Part shown: in pieces, positions 25,726-34,253 of the stretch
How positions within the stretch are numbered: position 1 is the first letter of the stretch
Layout: each line of letters opens with the position of its first letter
Program-made: the position numbers and the translations under genes
Notes under the pieces: generated by a model
What the model saw: only the letters and a program-made list of their open reading frames with translations
What the model was told of the DNA's origin: nothing
Database searches by the model: none
NCBI GenBank assembly: GCA_041686935.1
Contig: JAWLCW010000013.1
Coordinates: 1 to 64,000, forward strand
Origin: Mariniphaga sp041686935
GTDB taxonomy: Bacteria > Bacteroidota > Bacteroidia > Bacteroidales > Prolixibacteraceae
Reading direction: 5' to 3'
DNA: 64,000 nucleotides

Positions 25726-26610
25726 TTATCCTTCAACCGGTTTCAGCTCTTTCAGTTTCAGGTTAGCCCAGGCAATAATTATCCCGGCTGTCATAAACAT
25801 GATAAGGCTGTAGATTGCCGGTGAAATAGTCATAGTGGGATTTTTCAGCAATGTAGCAGCAATGGCAATTCCCAGTGTTCCGTTTTGAATACCCGATTCA
25901 ACGGAAATGGTTATACTTTGCGCGACTTTTAGTCTGGCTATTTTTGCGGTGAAAAAACCTACGGCAAGCATGGCCACATTCAGCGCCAGGGCAACCGGTC
26001 CGGCCTGTGCAAAAAAGTTAAAAAAGTTTTCCTTATCGTTCAGAATGGCAGCAATTATGATCACAAAAAGCAAAATGCCCGACATCATTTTTACAGGCCT
26101 TTGCATCCGCTCGGAAAACCGGGGCGCCTTTGCCTTTGTAATCATTCCGATAATTACCGGAATAAGGGTGATGATGATAACTTTAATGATGGTATCGAAA
26201 ACCGGCAGCGGAACATATTCATTGTGCTGCATAAAATAACGAAGTGAAAAATTTACAATCAGCGGAATGGTGATTACAACAATCAGGCTCGAAATGGCAG
26301 TGAGGGTGATGGATAGAGCAGTATCGCCCTTTGAAATGTGGCTGATCAGATTGGAGGTCGGTCCGCCGGGACATGCTGCCAGAATCATAATTCCCACGGC
26401 AAGTTCCGGTGTACGCATGGGAATCAGTAAAAGCAGGGCAAATCCCACCAGCGGCAGAATCACAATCTGGTTCAGGATACCCAGGGTTGCTGCTTTGGGA
26501 TAAACGGCAACGCGCTTAAAATCAACCGGGCTTAACGATAAACCCATTCCAAACATAATAATGGCAAGTGAAATCGGCAAAAGAAGTTCGGTCAGAAAAT
26601 TTGTTTCCAT
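25726..26610 (-). CDS. Bile acid:sodium symporter family (BASS) transporter
   Basis: The 294-residue protein is nearly all hydrophobic, with nine or ten membrane helices and the family signatures SLSPVDFKR near the N-terminus and ACPGGPTSN around residue 100. Members couple Na+ entry to uptake of organic anions, including bile acids, pantoate and keto acids; the substrate here is open. It converges tail to tail with the activase gene (2-bp gap). Confidence 0.87.
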   Translation of the reverse strand: METNFLTELLLPISLAIIMFGMGLSLSPVDFKRVAVYPKAATLGILNQIVILPLVGFALLLLIPMRTPELAVGIMILAACPGGPTSNLISHISKGDTALSITLTAISSLIVVITIPLIVNFSLRYFMQHNEYVPLPVFDTIIKVIIITLIPVIIGMITKAKAPRFSERMQRPVKMMSGILLFVIIIAAILNDKENFFNFFAQAGPVALALNVAMLAVGFFTAKIARLKVAQSITISVESGIQNGTLGIAIAATLLKNPTMTISPAIYSLIMFMTAGIIIAWANLKLKELKPVEG

Positions 26611-26942
26611 AATTCAACTTTTAAAATCTTTACTTTCTGTGGGTTCAAATATATTTTTATTCAAAAAGAAACAGATGCTCATTTATCACAACCAAACTTC
26701 AATTTCCGCTTCAAATTCACAAAAAATAAAACTAAAGCAATGAATTTCAATGGATTATTACAATTTAAATAAAACAAATTCATAATTGAAATTTTCATTT
26801 AAAAAGATTGTGGATTTGAATTCTAAATGCATTTTATCAAAATTTCAAAAAAATGTAATGCCGCGATTATTTTATTGACTAAATAACTGGTTCAGAAAGC
26901 TTTTTTTTCGGAACTTGTAGTTCAAATTTAAAACCATTGAAA
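26611..26942. other. AT-rich intergenic region between divergent genes
   Basis: This 332-bp gap is very AT-rich, with many A-tracts. It contains one clear minus-strand promoter box (26646-26653). No gene, RNA or strong hairpin was found, and no convincing plus-strand -7 box for the peptidase gene. Confidence 0.5.
26646..26653 (-). promoter_or_regulatory. -7 promoter box for the BASS transporter
   Basis: The minus strand reads TATATTTG, a perfect TAnnTTTG, 36 bases before the ATG at 26610. No clear TTG is seen at the -33 position. Confidence 0.5.
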
Positions 26943-28832
26943 ATGAAACAGATTCTAAAATTTATTGCAATTGTGGCAATTCTTTTTGCCTGCAAACAGG
27001 AACCACAAAAAGCTCCGCAAATTCCACTGGAAGACTTCTTCCGCAACCCTGAAAAAACCGCTTTTCAGCTATCACCCAACGGGGAGTATTTTTCGTATCT
27101 GGCACCCTGGGAGAGCAGGCTGAATGTATTTGTCCAAAAAACCGGGGAAGAAAATGCCGTGCGCATTACCTCGGAAACCGAACGCGATATAGCCGGCTAC
27201 CTTTGGAAAGGCGATAACCGAATCCTGTTCCTTAAAGATACGGGTGGCGATGAAAACTTTCATATGTATGGTGTAAATGCCGATGGAAGCGAATTAAAAG
27301 GACTTACTGTATTCGAAAAGGTTCGCACCACCTTTATCGACGATTTAAAAGAGGATGAAGAAGAAGTGATTGTTGGACTGAATAAACGCAATGCTACAGT
27401 TTTCGACCCTTACCGGCTGAATGTGCTTACTGGTGAAATGATTATGCTGGCCGAAAACCCGGGAAACATTATGGGCTGGATGACCGATCACGACGGACAA
27501 CTTAGACTTGCCATCACTTCTGATGGCGTAAACAACACCATACTTTACCGCGACACAGAAGATGAGGATTTCAGACCGGTGCTCACAACAAGTTTTAAAG
27601 AAACAGTGTCACCGGTGCTGTTCACATTCGACAATAAAATGGTTTACGCTTTGTCGAATCTTGAAAGGGACAAAACGGCACTGGTAAAATTTGATGTGGC
27701 AAACGGTAAGGAAGTCGAAGTGTTGTTTGAAACGCAGGAAGCAGATATTGAAGGTGTTGACTATTCCAGAAAAGACAAAAAACTGCTTTCAGTTACCTGG
27801 ACAACCGATAAAGATAAAATGCACTTTTTTGATGCTGAAGCAGAAGCGATGCAAAAAGAACTTGAGGCGAAACTTCCGGGATACCAGGTAAACGTTGGAA
27901 GCCACAACAAAGCCGAAGACAAATTTATGATTCGCACATACAGTGACCGCACAAGAGGCGCTTATTATTTTTATGATAAAAGCACCAAAGAATTGGCCAA
28001 ACTGGCTGAGTTAAGTCCGTGGCTCAACGAAAACCACTTGTGCGAAATGCAGCCCATTTCCTACAAATCTCGTGACGGACTTACCATTCAGGGATACCTG
28101 ACCTTGCCCCTGGGCTATGAACCCAAAAACCTGCCGGTGGTGGTTAATCCGCACGGCGGACCGTGGGCCCGCGATTACTGGGGATTTAATCCTGAAGTTC
28201 AGTTTCTGGCCAATAACGGGTATGCAGTTTTACAAATGAATTTCCGCGGTTCAACCGGATTTGGCAAGGAATTCTGGGAAGCTTCTTTCAAACAATGGGG
28301 CCGCACCATGCAGGATGATATAACCGATGGAGTAAAATGGCTCATCGACCAGGGCATTGCCGATCCTGACCGAGTTGCCATTTACGGCGGAAGTTATGGC
28401 GGTTACGCTACGCTGGCCGGCCTCACCCTAACGCCGGACTTATATGCTGCAGGAGTTGATTATGTTGGCGTTTCCAACCTCTTCACTTTTATGAACACCA
28501 TCCCGCCCTACTGGAAACCCATGCTCGACATGCTTTACGAAATGGTTGGAAATCCTGTAACCGACAGCCTTTTGCTGGCCGAAGTTTCTCCCGTTTTCCA
28601 TGTGGATAAAATACAAGCCCCGCTTTTTGTAGCCCAGGGAGCTAATGATCCAAGAGTCAACATAGCCGAATCGGACCAGATAGTAGAGGCGCTGGAAAAT
28701 CGTGGCATTGATGTGGAATACATGGTGAAAGATAATGAAGGTCACGGTTTCAGAAACGAGGAAAACCGGTTCGACTTTTACCGGGCAATGATAACTTTTC
28801 TTGATAAACATTTGAAGTTGACCGGGGAATAA
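26943..28832 (+). CDS. S9 family prolyl oligopeptidase-like lipoprotein
   Basis: The 629-residue protein has a lipoprotein signal (Cys17 in ILFAC), an N-terminal beta-propeller region (about 35-370) and a C-terminal alpha/beta-hydrolase peptidase domain. The catalytic triad can be placed at Ser484 (GGSYGGYA), Asp569 (GANDPRV) and His601 (EGHGF). Relatives cleave peptides, often after proline or acylated residues, and here the enzyme would act in the envelope. The frame opens at TTG 26937, but ATG 26943 gives the normal signal. Confidence 0.92.
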   Translation: MKQILKFIAIVAILFACKQEPQKAPQIPLEDFFRNPEKTAFQLSPNGEYFSYLAPWESRLNVFVQKTGEENAVRITSETERDIAGYLWKGDNRILFLKDTGGDENFHMYGVNADGSELKGLTVFEKVRTTFIDDLKEDEEEVIVGLNKRNATVFDPYRLNVLTGEMIMLAENPGNIMGWMTDHDGQLRLAITSDGVNNTILYRDTEDEDFRPVLTTSFKETVSPVLFTFDNKMVYALSNLERDKTALVKFDVANGKEVEVLFETQEADIEGVDYSRKDKKLLSVTWTTDKDKMHFFDAEAEAMQKELEAKLPGYQVNVGSHNKAEDKFMIRTYSDRTRGAYYFYDKSTKELAKLAELSPWLNENHLCEMQPISYKSRDGLTIQGYLTLPLGYEPKNLPVVVNPHGGPWARDYWGFNPEVQFLANNGYAVLQMNFRGSTGFGKEFWEASFKQWGRTMQDDITDGVKWLIDQGIADPDRVAIYGGSYGGYATLAGLTLTPDLYAAGVDYVGVSNLFTFMNTIPPYWKPMLDMLYEMVGNPVTDSLLLAEVSPVFHVDKIQAPLFVAQGANDPRVNIAESDQIVEALENRGIDVEYMVKDNEGHGFRNEENRFDFYRAMITFLDKHLKLTGE

Positions 28833-28898
28833 ACGTTGATTTCTGAATGAAAATCACCGGATAACTTTATAAAAATACCAGTGTAAAGTAAACTCATA

Positions 28899-28979
28899 GC
28901 TGTCATTTCGATGAAGAATGAGGAGGAATCTCTCTAAAAGAAACAGATTTCTCAATCGTGCCTCCATCGAAATGACAGC
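28899..28979. repeat. Dispersed-repeat-like palindrome with perfect 15-bp arms
   Basis: The arms 28899-28913 (GCTGTCATTTCGATG) and 28965-28979 are exact inverse complements around a 51-base centre containing GAATCTC and GATTTCTC pieces. TGTCATTTCGA...TCGAAATGACA palindromes with this centre recur between genes in many Bacteroidota genomes (from memory). It sits between the convergent peptidase and sulfatase genes and may also end transcription. No second copy was seen in the window. Confidence 0.75.
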
Positions 28980-29021
28980 ATTCAACATTTGACCATTGAC
29001 ACGAGTCATCCGATAATATTT

Positions 29022-30455
29022 TTATGGAATTACCAACCCATCCCTTTCCTGAATATGCTTTTTGAGTTTTTCTGACAGTTCTCCAACCAGCTTTTTATTC
29101 TCCTGTTTTTCCGAAATATTTACTGTTTCTTCCGGGTCATCTTTCAAATCATACATCATCCGGGCTGTTATTTTTCCGGTTTGGTCACTGAACCATTCGG
29201 TGTAGGTATGGGTTTTTGTGACTACCGTTTCACCTCGTATCCAGCGGCAAAAGACTTCATCTTTCCATGGCTGGTTCGGATTTTCGGTTAACGGAACAAA
29301 ACTTTTACCCTGCAAATGGAAAGGTTTTTCAAGCCCTGCCAACTCCACCAGCGAAGGATAAACATCAACAAACTCAACAAGGGCATCGGTTTTCAGGTTT
29401 TGTTTTTTGCCGGGTGCTTTTAAAACAAGCGGTACCCTAAGCACTTTTTCAAAGTTACAGTGCTTGCACCACAGATCGTGTTCGCCCAAATGCCAGCCGT
29501 GGTCGCCCCACAGAATCACAATGGTGTTTTCGGCCAATCCCAACCTTTCCAGTTCATTCAGCACTTTGCCGATTTGCGCATCGGTATAACTCACGCAGGC
29601 GTAATACCCGTGAATCAGTTTTCGCATAAATTCCTTTTCGAGTGGTCCCTGGTCAGGTACATCGGAGTAGTTCCGCAGTTCGCCAAAATTGTGCATACTC
29701 TCGTCAGGAGCGCCATCGGGTTTTTTCATATTATCCGGGAGTTCTATTTCATCAAAATTATACAAATCCCAGTATTTTTTTGGAGCATTGAATGGAAGGT
29801 GGGGTTTCATAAAACCTACTGCCAGAAAAAAGGGATCGCCCGTATTTCTGAATTGCCGCAACCGGCGCACTGCTTCATCAGCAATCATACCATCGGGGTA
29901 AATGTGGTCTGGCGCATCGGGCCATTCAAAGGAAGGACCGTTTACTCCTGCGCCTCCGGGGCGCGGTTTAATCTGTTGGTGCGATTCAGGCAGAACATAG
30001 GCCTGCCAGCCCTGCCAGTCGCCCTCCGGAAACCAGGGCGTTTCACTAAAGCTTCCTTTGCCGTCGTTTTGGTGGTGATAAACCTTCCCCAGGGAAACGG
30101 TTTTATACCCGTTGTTTTTAAAGTGCATAGGCAAACTGACCACGCCGGGAACATCTTCATCCTGCCGGCAATTGTAATCCAAAAACCGGGTTCGGTTTGG
30201 CCTGATTCCCGATAAAATACTCGCCCGCGAAGCACCACAAACGGGAATGTTGCAGTAAGCCCGGTTAAAAGTCAAACCTGATTCGGCCAGTTTATCAATG
30301 TGGGGAGAAAGTATATGCGTTTCCCCATAACACCCCAACTCCGGTCGCAGGTCGTCCACAGCAATAAATAAAACATTAGGTTGTTTTTGATTTTGTGCAT
30401 TAGCCAGCCCTGCAAAAATCAGGGCAAATACGGCAGCAGCAAACAGATTTTTCAT
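29022..30455 (-). CDS. Sulfatase, iduronate-2-sulfatase-like
   Basis: The 477-residue secreted enzyme has a signal peptide (GLANA-Q), the metal-binding NVLFIAVDDLRPELGCYG segment (Asp34, Asp35) and the formylglycine signature C73-G-A-S-R, so Cys73 must be oxidised by an anaerobic or aerobic sulfatase-maturing enzyme. Later motifs GYKTVSLGKVYHH and WGDHGWHLGEHDLWCKH fit the S1_7 iduronate-2-sulfatase-like group. It would remove sulfate from glycans in the periplasm. It begins 11 bp after the stop of the esterase gene, in one transcription unit. Confidence 0.92.
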   Translation of the reverse strand: MKNLFAAAVFALIFAGLANAQNQKQPNVLFIAVDDLRPELGCYGETHILSPHIDKLAESGLTFNRAYCNIPVCGASRASILSGIRPNRTRFLDYNCRQDEDVPGVVSLPMHFKNNGYKTVSLGKVYHHQNDGKGSFSETPWFPEGDWQGWQAYVLPESHQQIKPRPGGAGVNGPSFEWPDAPDHIYPDGMIADEAVRRLRQFRNTGDPFFLAVGFMKPHLPFNAPKKYWDLYNFDEIELPDNMKKPDGAPDESMHNFGELRNYSDVPDQGPLEKEFMRKLIHGYYACVSYTDAQIGKVLNELERLGLAENTIVILWGDHGWHLGEHDLWCKHCNFEKVLRVPLVLKAPGKKQNLKTDALVEFVDVYPSLVELAGLEKPFHLQGKSFVPLTENPNQPWKDEVFCRWIRGETVVTKTHTYTEWFSDQTGKITARMMYDLKDDPEETVNISEKQENKKLVGELSEKLKKHIQERDGLVIP

Positions 30456-30466
30456 GATTGTATTTT

Positions 30467-31330
30467 TTAGCGGTGAAATTTTTCAGAAATGAATTTCAGA
30501 CCGTCGAACAGGCCGGAACGCCAGTAACTCCAAACATGGCCCCCGTCACGCACGCGGTATTCATGCGGAATTTCCAAATCGCGCATTTTTACATGAAGGG
30601 CTGAGTTTCCCTTGTACAAGAAATCATCGTCGCCACAGTCGATGTAAAACCGGATGGACTTCAGTTTTTCTTTATCCACACTATCGAGCAGGTGAAGCGG
30701 GCTATGTTGTTTCCAGTAATCACCCATTTCTGTGGTTAATTTTGGTCCGTAAATATTTCCAAAATAGCGGTCATACTGGTCGTTTGCCAAAATCTCCTCA
30801 TCGGTGAAAGTTCCGGAACTTAATACCACACACGATGAAAACAAATCAGGATTTCGCATGGAAAGCAGCAATGCCCCGTTTCCTCCCATCGAAAGCCCGG
30901 CAATGGCACGGAACTCTTTCTTCTTGCGAATACGGTATTTTTCTTCAATAAAAGGTATGAATTCTTCAATGAACATATCTTCCCACGGGTCTTTACCATC
31001 GTAACTATTTACGTACCACGTTACTTTTCCGTCAGGCATTACAATAATACACGGTGGAAAATCGCCATTGGCAATGCCCCGGTCTGCAATACTGTTGGCC
31101 TCCCCAAACTGTATCCAGCCGGTTTCATCGTCGGAATAACCATGTAAAAGATAGAGCACCGGATAATTACGCTGCGAGGTTTCATAATCGGGAGGTAAAT
31201 AAACGGAGTATTCTACCGGGTAACTCACTTTTTCACTTTCAAAAAGAAGTGATTCGAATACTTTTCCGGTTTGGGAAAACAAAGAAGTTGAGAAAAAAAG
31301 AACTGAGATGATTACAATGAGTTTTTTCAT
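30467..31330 (-). CDS. Secreted esterase (PF00756-type alpha/beta hydrolase)
   Basis: The 287-residue protein has a signal peptide (TSLFS-Q), the oxyanion region YLLHGYSDDETGW, the nucleophile elbow GLS147MGG, and a late GGHVWSYWR His. This is the putative esterase/feruloyl esterase family, which removes acyl groups from polysaccharides or acts on trehalose-type esters. Pairing with the sulfatase downstream and a sugar-type regulator upstream suggests trimming of decorated glycans (inference). Confidence 0.88.
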   Translation of the reverse strand: MKKLIVIISVLFFSTSLFSQTGKVFESLLFESEKVSYPVEYSVYLPPDYETSQRNYPVLYLLHGYSDDETGWIQFGEANSIADRGIANGDFPPCIIVMPDGKVTWYVNSYDGKDPWEDMFIEEFIPFIEEKYRIRKKKEFRAIAGLSMGGNGALLLSMRNPDLFSSCVVLSSGTFTDEEILANDQYDRYFGNIYGPKLTTEMGDYWKQHSPLHLLDSVDKEKLKSIRFYIDCGDDDFLYKGNSALHVKMRDLEIPHEYRVRDGGHVWSYWRSGLFDGLKFISEKFHR

Positions 31331-31377
31331 TTTTGCTGGTTTTTAGATTTGATAACAAAACTAAAAGAAATATTTAA

Positions 31378-32391
31378 TTACAATGAATTCCTTTTAATAA
31401 ACCTAAACGGACTTTTTATCCGCCTGAAATCGCCGGTTAAAATCATTTCGGCGGCAGTCCGGCCAATTTCATCGTGGTTGGTAGAAATGGTGGTAATCCC
31501 GTTTTCCAGAATTTCCTTAACCGGATTTTCATTGTAGGAAACCAGTCCCACATCTTTTCCGGGTTTTAACATTTCTTTCCGGCATATTTTTATAAAATGG
31601 TATAAATCATCATCAGAAATGATTACATACGCCTCCCCTTTTTTGACGTCACCGTGTGAAAGCTGGTCGATAACGGAAAATTCAAGTCTGTTTATCTGGC
31701 AAAAAATCTGAAATCCCCGGATAATATATTTTGAATAATATTGCTCAACCGGAAAAATCAGATTTATTTTCCGGTAGTTCCGAATCAACCCTAAACCCTC
31801 GCTCAGGGCCGATTGGATATCTTTTTCATATTCCTGAAAAACAATCGGGTAATCATTCAGGCTTTCCAAATTGCGATCGACAATTAACACCTTCTCTTTC
31901 GGAATTGTGCGAATGACACTCGCCACATCGGCATTTTCATCTTTAAAATGCGGGAGAATAACAAAGTAATCGTATTTTGAAAGATGATTTTCTACAATAT
32001 TTTTAAACTGCTGCAAATCGTAGTTGTAAATAAAAACATCGGTTACTGCCTTACTGCCAAGGGTTTCGATGAAGGAATAATACAAGCTACGTTTATAGTT
32101 GCTGAGTTTGTTGAAAATGAGCGCTACTTTAATCTGCTTTTGAACATTTACCTGATTTACATAATATCCTTTCCCCCTCACTGAAGAAAGAATTCCTTTT
32201 TTCCGCAGAAAAACATACGCCTTTTCAACTGTATCGCGCGAAAGAAGCAACTCTTCACTGGTTTCGTTTATGGAAGGAATACGCTGACCCTGCTTAAAAA
32301 TTCCCGATTCGATGTCGGAAACAATCAGATCAACCACCTGCCTGTATTTGGGAACATCCGACTGATGGTTTATTTTTAAAAAATCATTCAT
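31378..32391 (-). CDS. GntR-type regulator with LacI-like sensor domain
   Basis: The 337-residue protein has an N-terminal GntR winged helix (about 12-80: PKYRQVVDLIVSDIESG, GQRIPSINETSEELLLSRDTVEKAY) and a C-terminal periplasmic-binding/LacI-like sensor to about 330 (GLVSYNENPVKEIL, TTISTNHDEIGRTAAEMIL). Such fusions answer to sugars. Translation should start at ATG 32391, behind CCGGAGAA; the open frame to TTG 32451 is not needed. It heads the cluster with the esterase (47-bp gap) and sulfatase, which it probably controls. Confidence 0.87.
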   Translation of the reverse strand: MNDFLKINHQSDVPKYRQVVDLIVSDIESGIFKQGQRIPSINETSEELLLSRDTVEKAYVFLRKKGILSSVRGKGYYVNQVNVQKQIKVALIFNKLSNYKRSLYYSFIETLGSKAVTDVFIYNYDLQQFKNIVENHLSKYDYFVILPHFKDENADVASVIRTIPKEKVLIVDRNLESLNDYPIVFQEYEKDIQSALSEGLGLIRNYRKINLIFPVEQYYSKYIIRGFQIFCQINRLEFSVIDQLSHGDVKKGEAYVIISDDDLYHFIKICRKEMLKPGKDVGLVSYNENPVKEILENGITTISTNHDEIGRTAAEMILTGDFRRIKSPFRFIKRNSL

Positions 32392-32411
32392 TTTCTCCGG
32401 AGAATATTCAG

Positions 32412-32419
32412 CAAAATTA
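32412..32419 (-). promoter_or_regulatory. -7 promoter box for the GntR-type regulator
   Basis: The minus strand reads TAATTTTG, a perfect TAnnTTTG, 21 bases before ATG 32391. This supports that start over the upstream TTG. Confidence 0.45.
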
Positions 32420-32520
32420 AGAAGTGTTTTTACAATTCGGTCAGAAACCAACTTTTTAAAAATTTACTGAACCTTTCAGGGTTAAAATCGTTCAAATGAC
32501 TGAATAAAAAAATCTGGAAT

Positions 32521-33792
32521 ATGAAACATTTGTTTGTTCTTTTATTAGTTTTTGCAGCATTTGCCTGCAGTCAGCAGAAGAAAACGGATACAGGAAAACT
32601 TACTCCCGACACCGATAATGGGGGCATTACTTTACCCGAAGGATTTTCGGCACTCGTGGTAGCCGATGAGATTGGCCGCGGAAGACACATTGCAGTAAAT
32701 AACAATGGCGATATTTATGTTTCGCTCAGGGATAACGATCAAAACAAAGGTATTGCCTGTTTGCGCGATACAACGGGAGATGGCCGTGCCGATATTATTG
32801 AGTATGCCGGCGAGCACACCGGTACCGGAATTAAACTGCATAAAGGCTACCTTTACTTTGGTTCCGACACGGCAGTTGTGCGGTACCCCATGCAACCCGG
32901 CGAACTTCTGCCGGGAAATGACTGGGAAATGATTGCCCGGGGTTTTCCACAGGAACGGCAGCACGAAGCCAAACCCATGGAATTCGACGGACAGGGGAAT
33001 ATGTACGTTACGGTTGGCGCACCGGCCAATGCCTGCATGGAACAAATGCGCACAAAAGGTTCACCCGGTATGGACCCGTGCCCGATACTGGAATACGCCG
33101 GCGGAATATGGAAGTTTAAGGATGATGTGCTGAACCAGGACCAGTTGACCGACGGGGAACGCTATGCCACCGGAATCCGTCATGCAGTAGCCAATAGCTG
33201 GAACAATCAGATGAACGAGCTTTATGTAGTACAGCACGGCCGCGACCAGCTGAGCCAGTTTTTTCCGGAAATGTTCGATGACAAACAGAACGCTGAACTG
33301 CCTGCCGAAGAATTTTTTCTGGTTACCGAAGGAGCCGATTTTGGCTGGCCTTATTGTTATTACGATCCATTTCAGGAAAAGAAAGTACTGGCGCCGGAAT
33401 ATGGCGGTGACGGTGAAATGGTGGAACGTTGTGAAAATAAAATGGATCCCATCATGGCATTTCCCGGCCATATCGGGCCAAACGACTTGTTGTTTTATAC
33501 CGGCGATATGTTCCCCGAAAAATACCAAAACGGTGCTTTTATTGCATTTCACGGATCGTGGAACCGGGCGCCTGAACCGCAGTCGGGTTACTTTGTAGTT
33601 TTTGTTCCCTTTGACGGAGCGTATCCTTCAGGCGACTGGGAAATTTTTGCCGATGGATTTGCCGGAGTGGAAACGATCAGCAGTACCCGTGATGCAGTTT
33701 ACCGTCCGTGCGGACTGGCACAGGGGCCTGATGGCTCATTGTATGTAGTGGATAGCAACAAAGGAAAAATCTGGAGAATAATCTATTCGTAA
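32521..33792 (+). CDS. PQQ-type sugar/sorbosone dehydrogenase-like lipoprotein
   Basis: The 423-residue protein has a lipobox at FAAFAC (Cys16) and a six-blade propeller like L-sorbosone and soluble glucose dehydrogenases. Visible motifs are NNNGDIYVSLRDND, HEAKPMEFDGQGNMYVTVGA, GIRHAVANSW, GADFGWPYCYYD, FIAFHGSWNR and YRPCGLAQGPDGSLYVVD. In that family the cofactor is PQQ, and electrons pass to a cytochrome. The cytochrome c gene 11 bp downstream is the likely acceptor. The sugar substrate is unknown. Confidence 0.85.
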   Translation: MKHLFVLLLVFAAFACSQQKKTDTGKLTPDTDNGGITLPEGFSALVVADEIGRGRHIAVNNNGDIYVSLRDNDQNKGIACLRDTTGDGRADIIEYAGEHTGTGIKLHKGYLYFGSDTAVVRYPMQPGELLPGNDWEMIARGFPQERQHEAKPMEFDGQGNMYVTVGAPANACMEQMRTKGSPGMDPCPILEYAGGIWKFKDDVLNQDQLTDGERYATGIRHAVANSWNNQMNELYVVQHGRDQLSQFFPEMFDDKQNAELPAEEFFLVTEGADFGWPYCYYDPFQEKKVLAPEYGGDGEMVERCENKMDPIMAFPGHIGPNDLLFYTGDMFPEKYQNGAFIAFHGSWNRAPEPQSGYFVVFVPFDGAYPSGDWEIFADGFAGVETISSTRDAVYRPCGLAQGPDGSLYVVDSNKGKIWRIIYS

Positions 33793-33803
33793 AAATAAAA
33801 ACC

Positions 33804-34250
33804 ATGAAAATTAACTTACTACTGATTTTTATTCTGACTATTTTTTTAAGTGCCTGCGGCGGACGGAAGCAAAACTCCCAGCAACAAACACAAACTCCGG
33901 TAAGTGCACAAAAATCTGCCGAAATGGCCAACCATCCGGGCAAAAAGGTTTACGACTCATTTTGTCTGGCCTGCCACATGGCCGATGGTTCGGGTGTTCC
34001 TGGAATGCATCCTCCACTCATTCAAACCGATTGGGTAACCGGCGACAAGAATCGACTGATTGAAATTACCCTGAAGGGAATGAGCGGGAAAATTGAGGTA
34101 AACGGTGAAACCTACAACAGCATAATGCCGCCTCACTCCCACCTCACCGACAAACAAATTGCCGATGTATTGACCTACGTCAGGAAAAGTTTTGGAAACA
34201 ATGCCAGCGAGGTGACCGTGGAAGAGGTGCAAAAAGTAAGAAACAAATAA
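33804..34250 (+). CDS. Lipoprotein c-type cytochrome
   Basis: The 148-residue protein has a lipobox at LSAC (Cys18) and one haem site C54-L-A-C57-H58, with Met in SIMPPHSHL as the likely sixth ligand. This is a class I cytochrome c on a membrane anchor. Its tight link to the dehydrogenase upstream suggests it carries electrons from sugar oxidation to the respiratory chain. It converges with the OmpA gene with only a 3-bp gap. Confidence 0.9.
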   Translation: MKINLLLIFILTIFLSACGGRKQNSQQQTQTPVSAQKSAEMANHPGKKVYDSFCLACHMADGSGVPGMHPPLIQTDWVTGDKNRLIEITLKGMSGKIEVNGETYNSIMPPHSHLTDKQIADVLTYVRKSFGNNASEVTVEEVQKVRNK

Positions 34251-34253
34251 AAA

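Noticed and set aside
29460..30215. 251-residue open frame on the plus strand opposite the sulfatase
   Set aside because: It lies wholly antisense to a well-supported sulfatase, has no recognisable domain and its composition follows the complementary codons.
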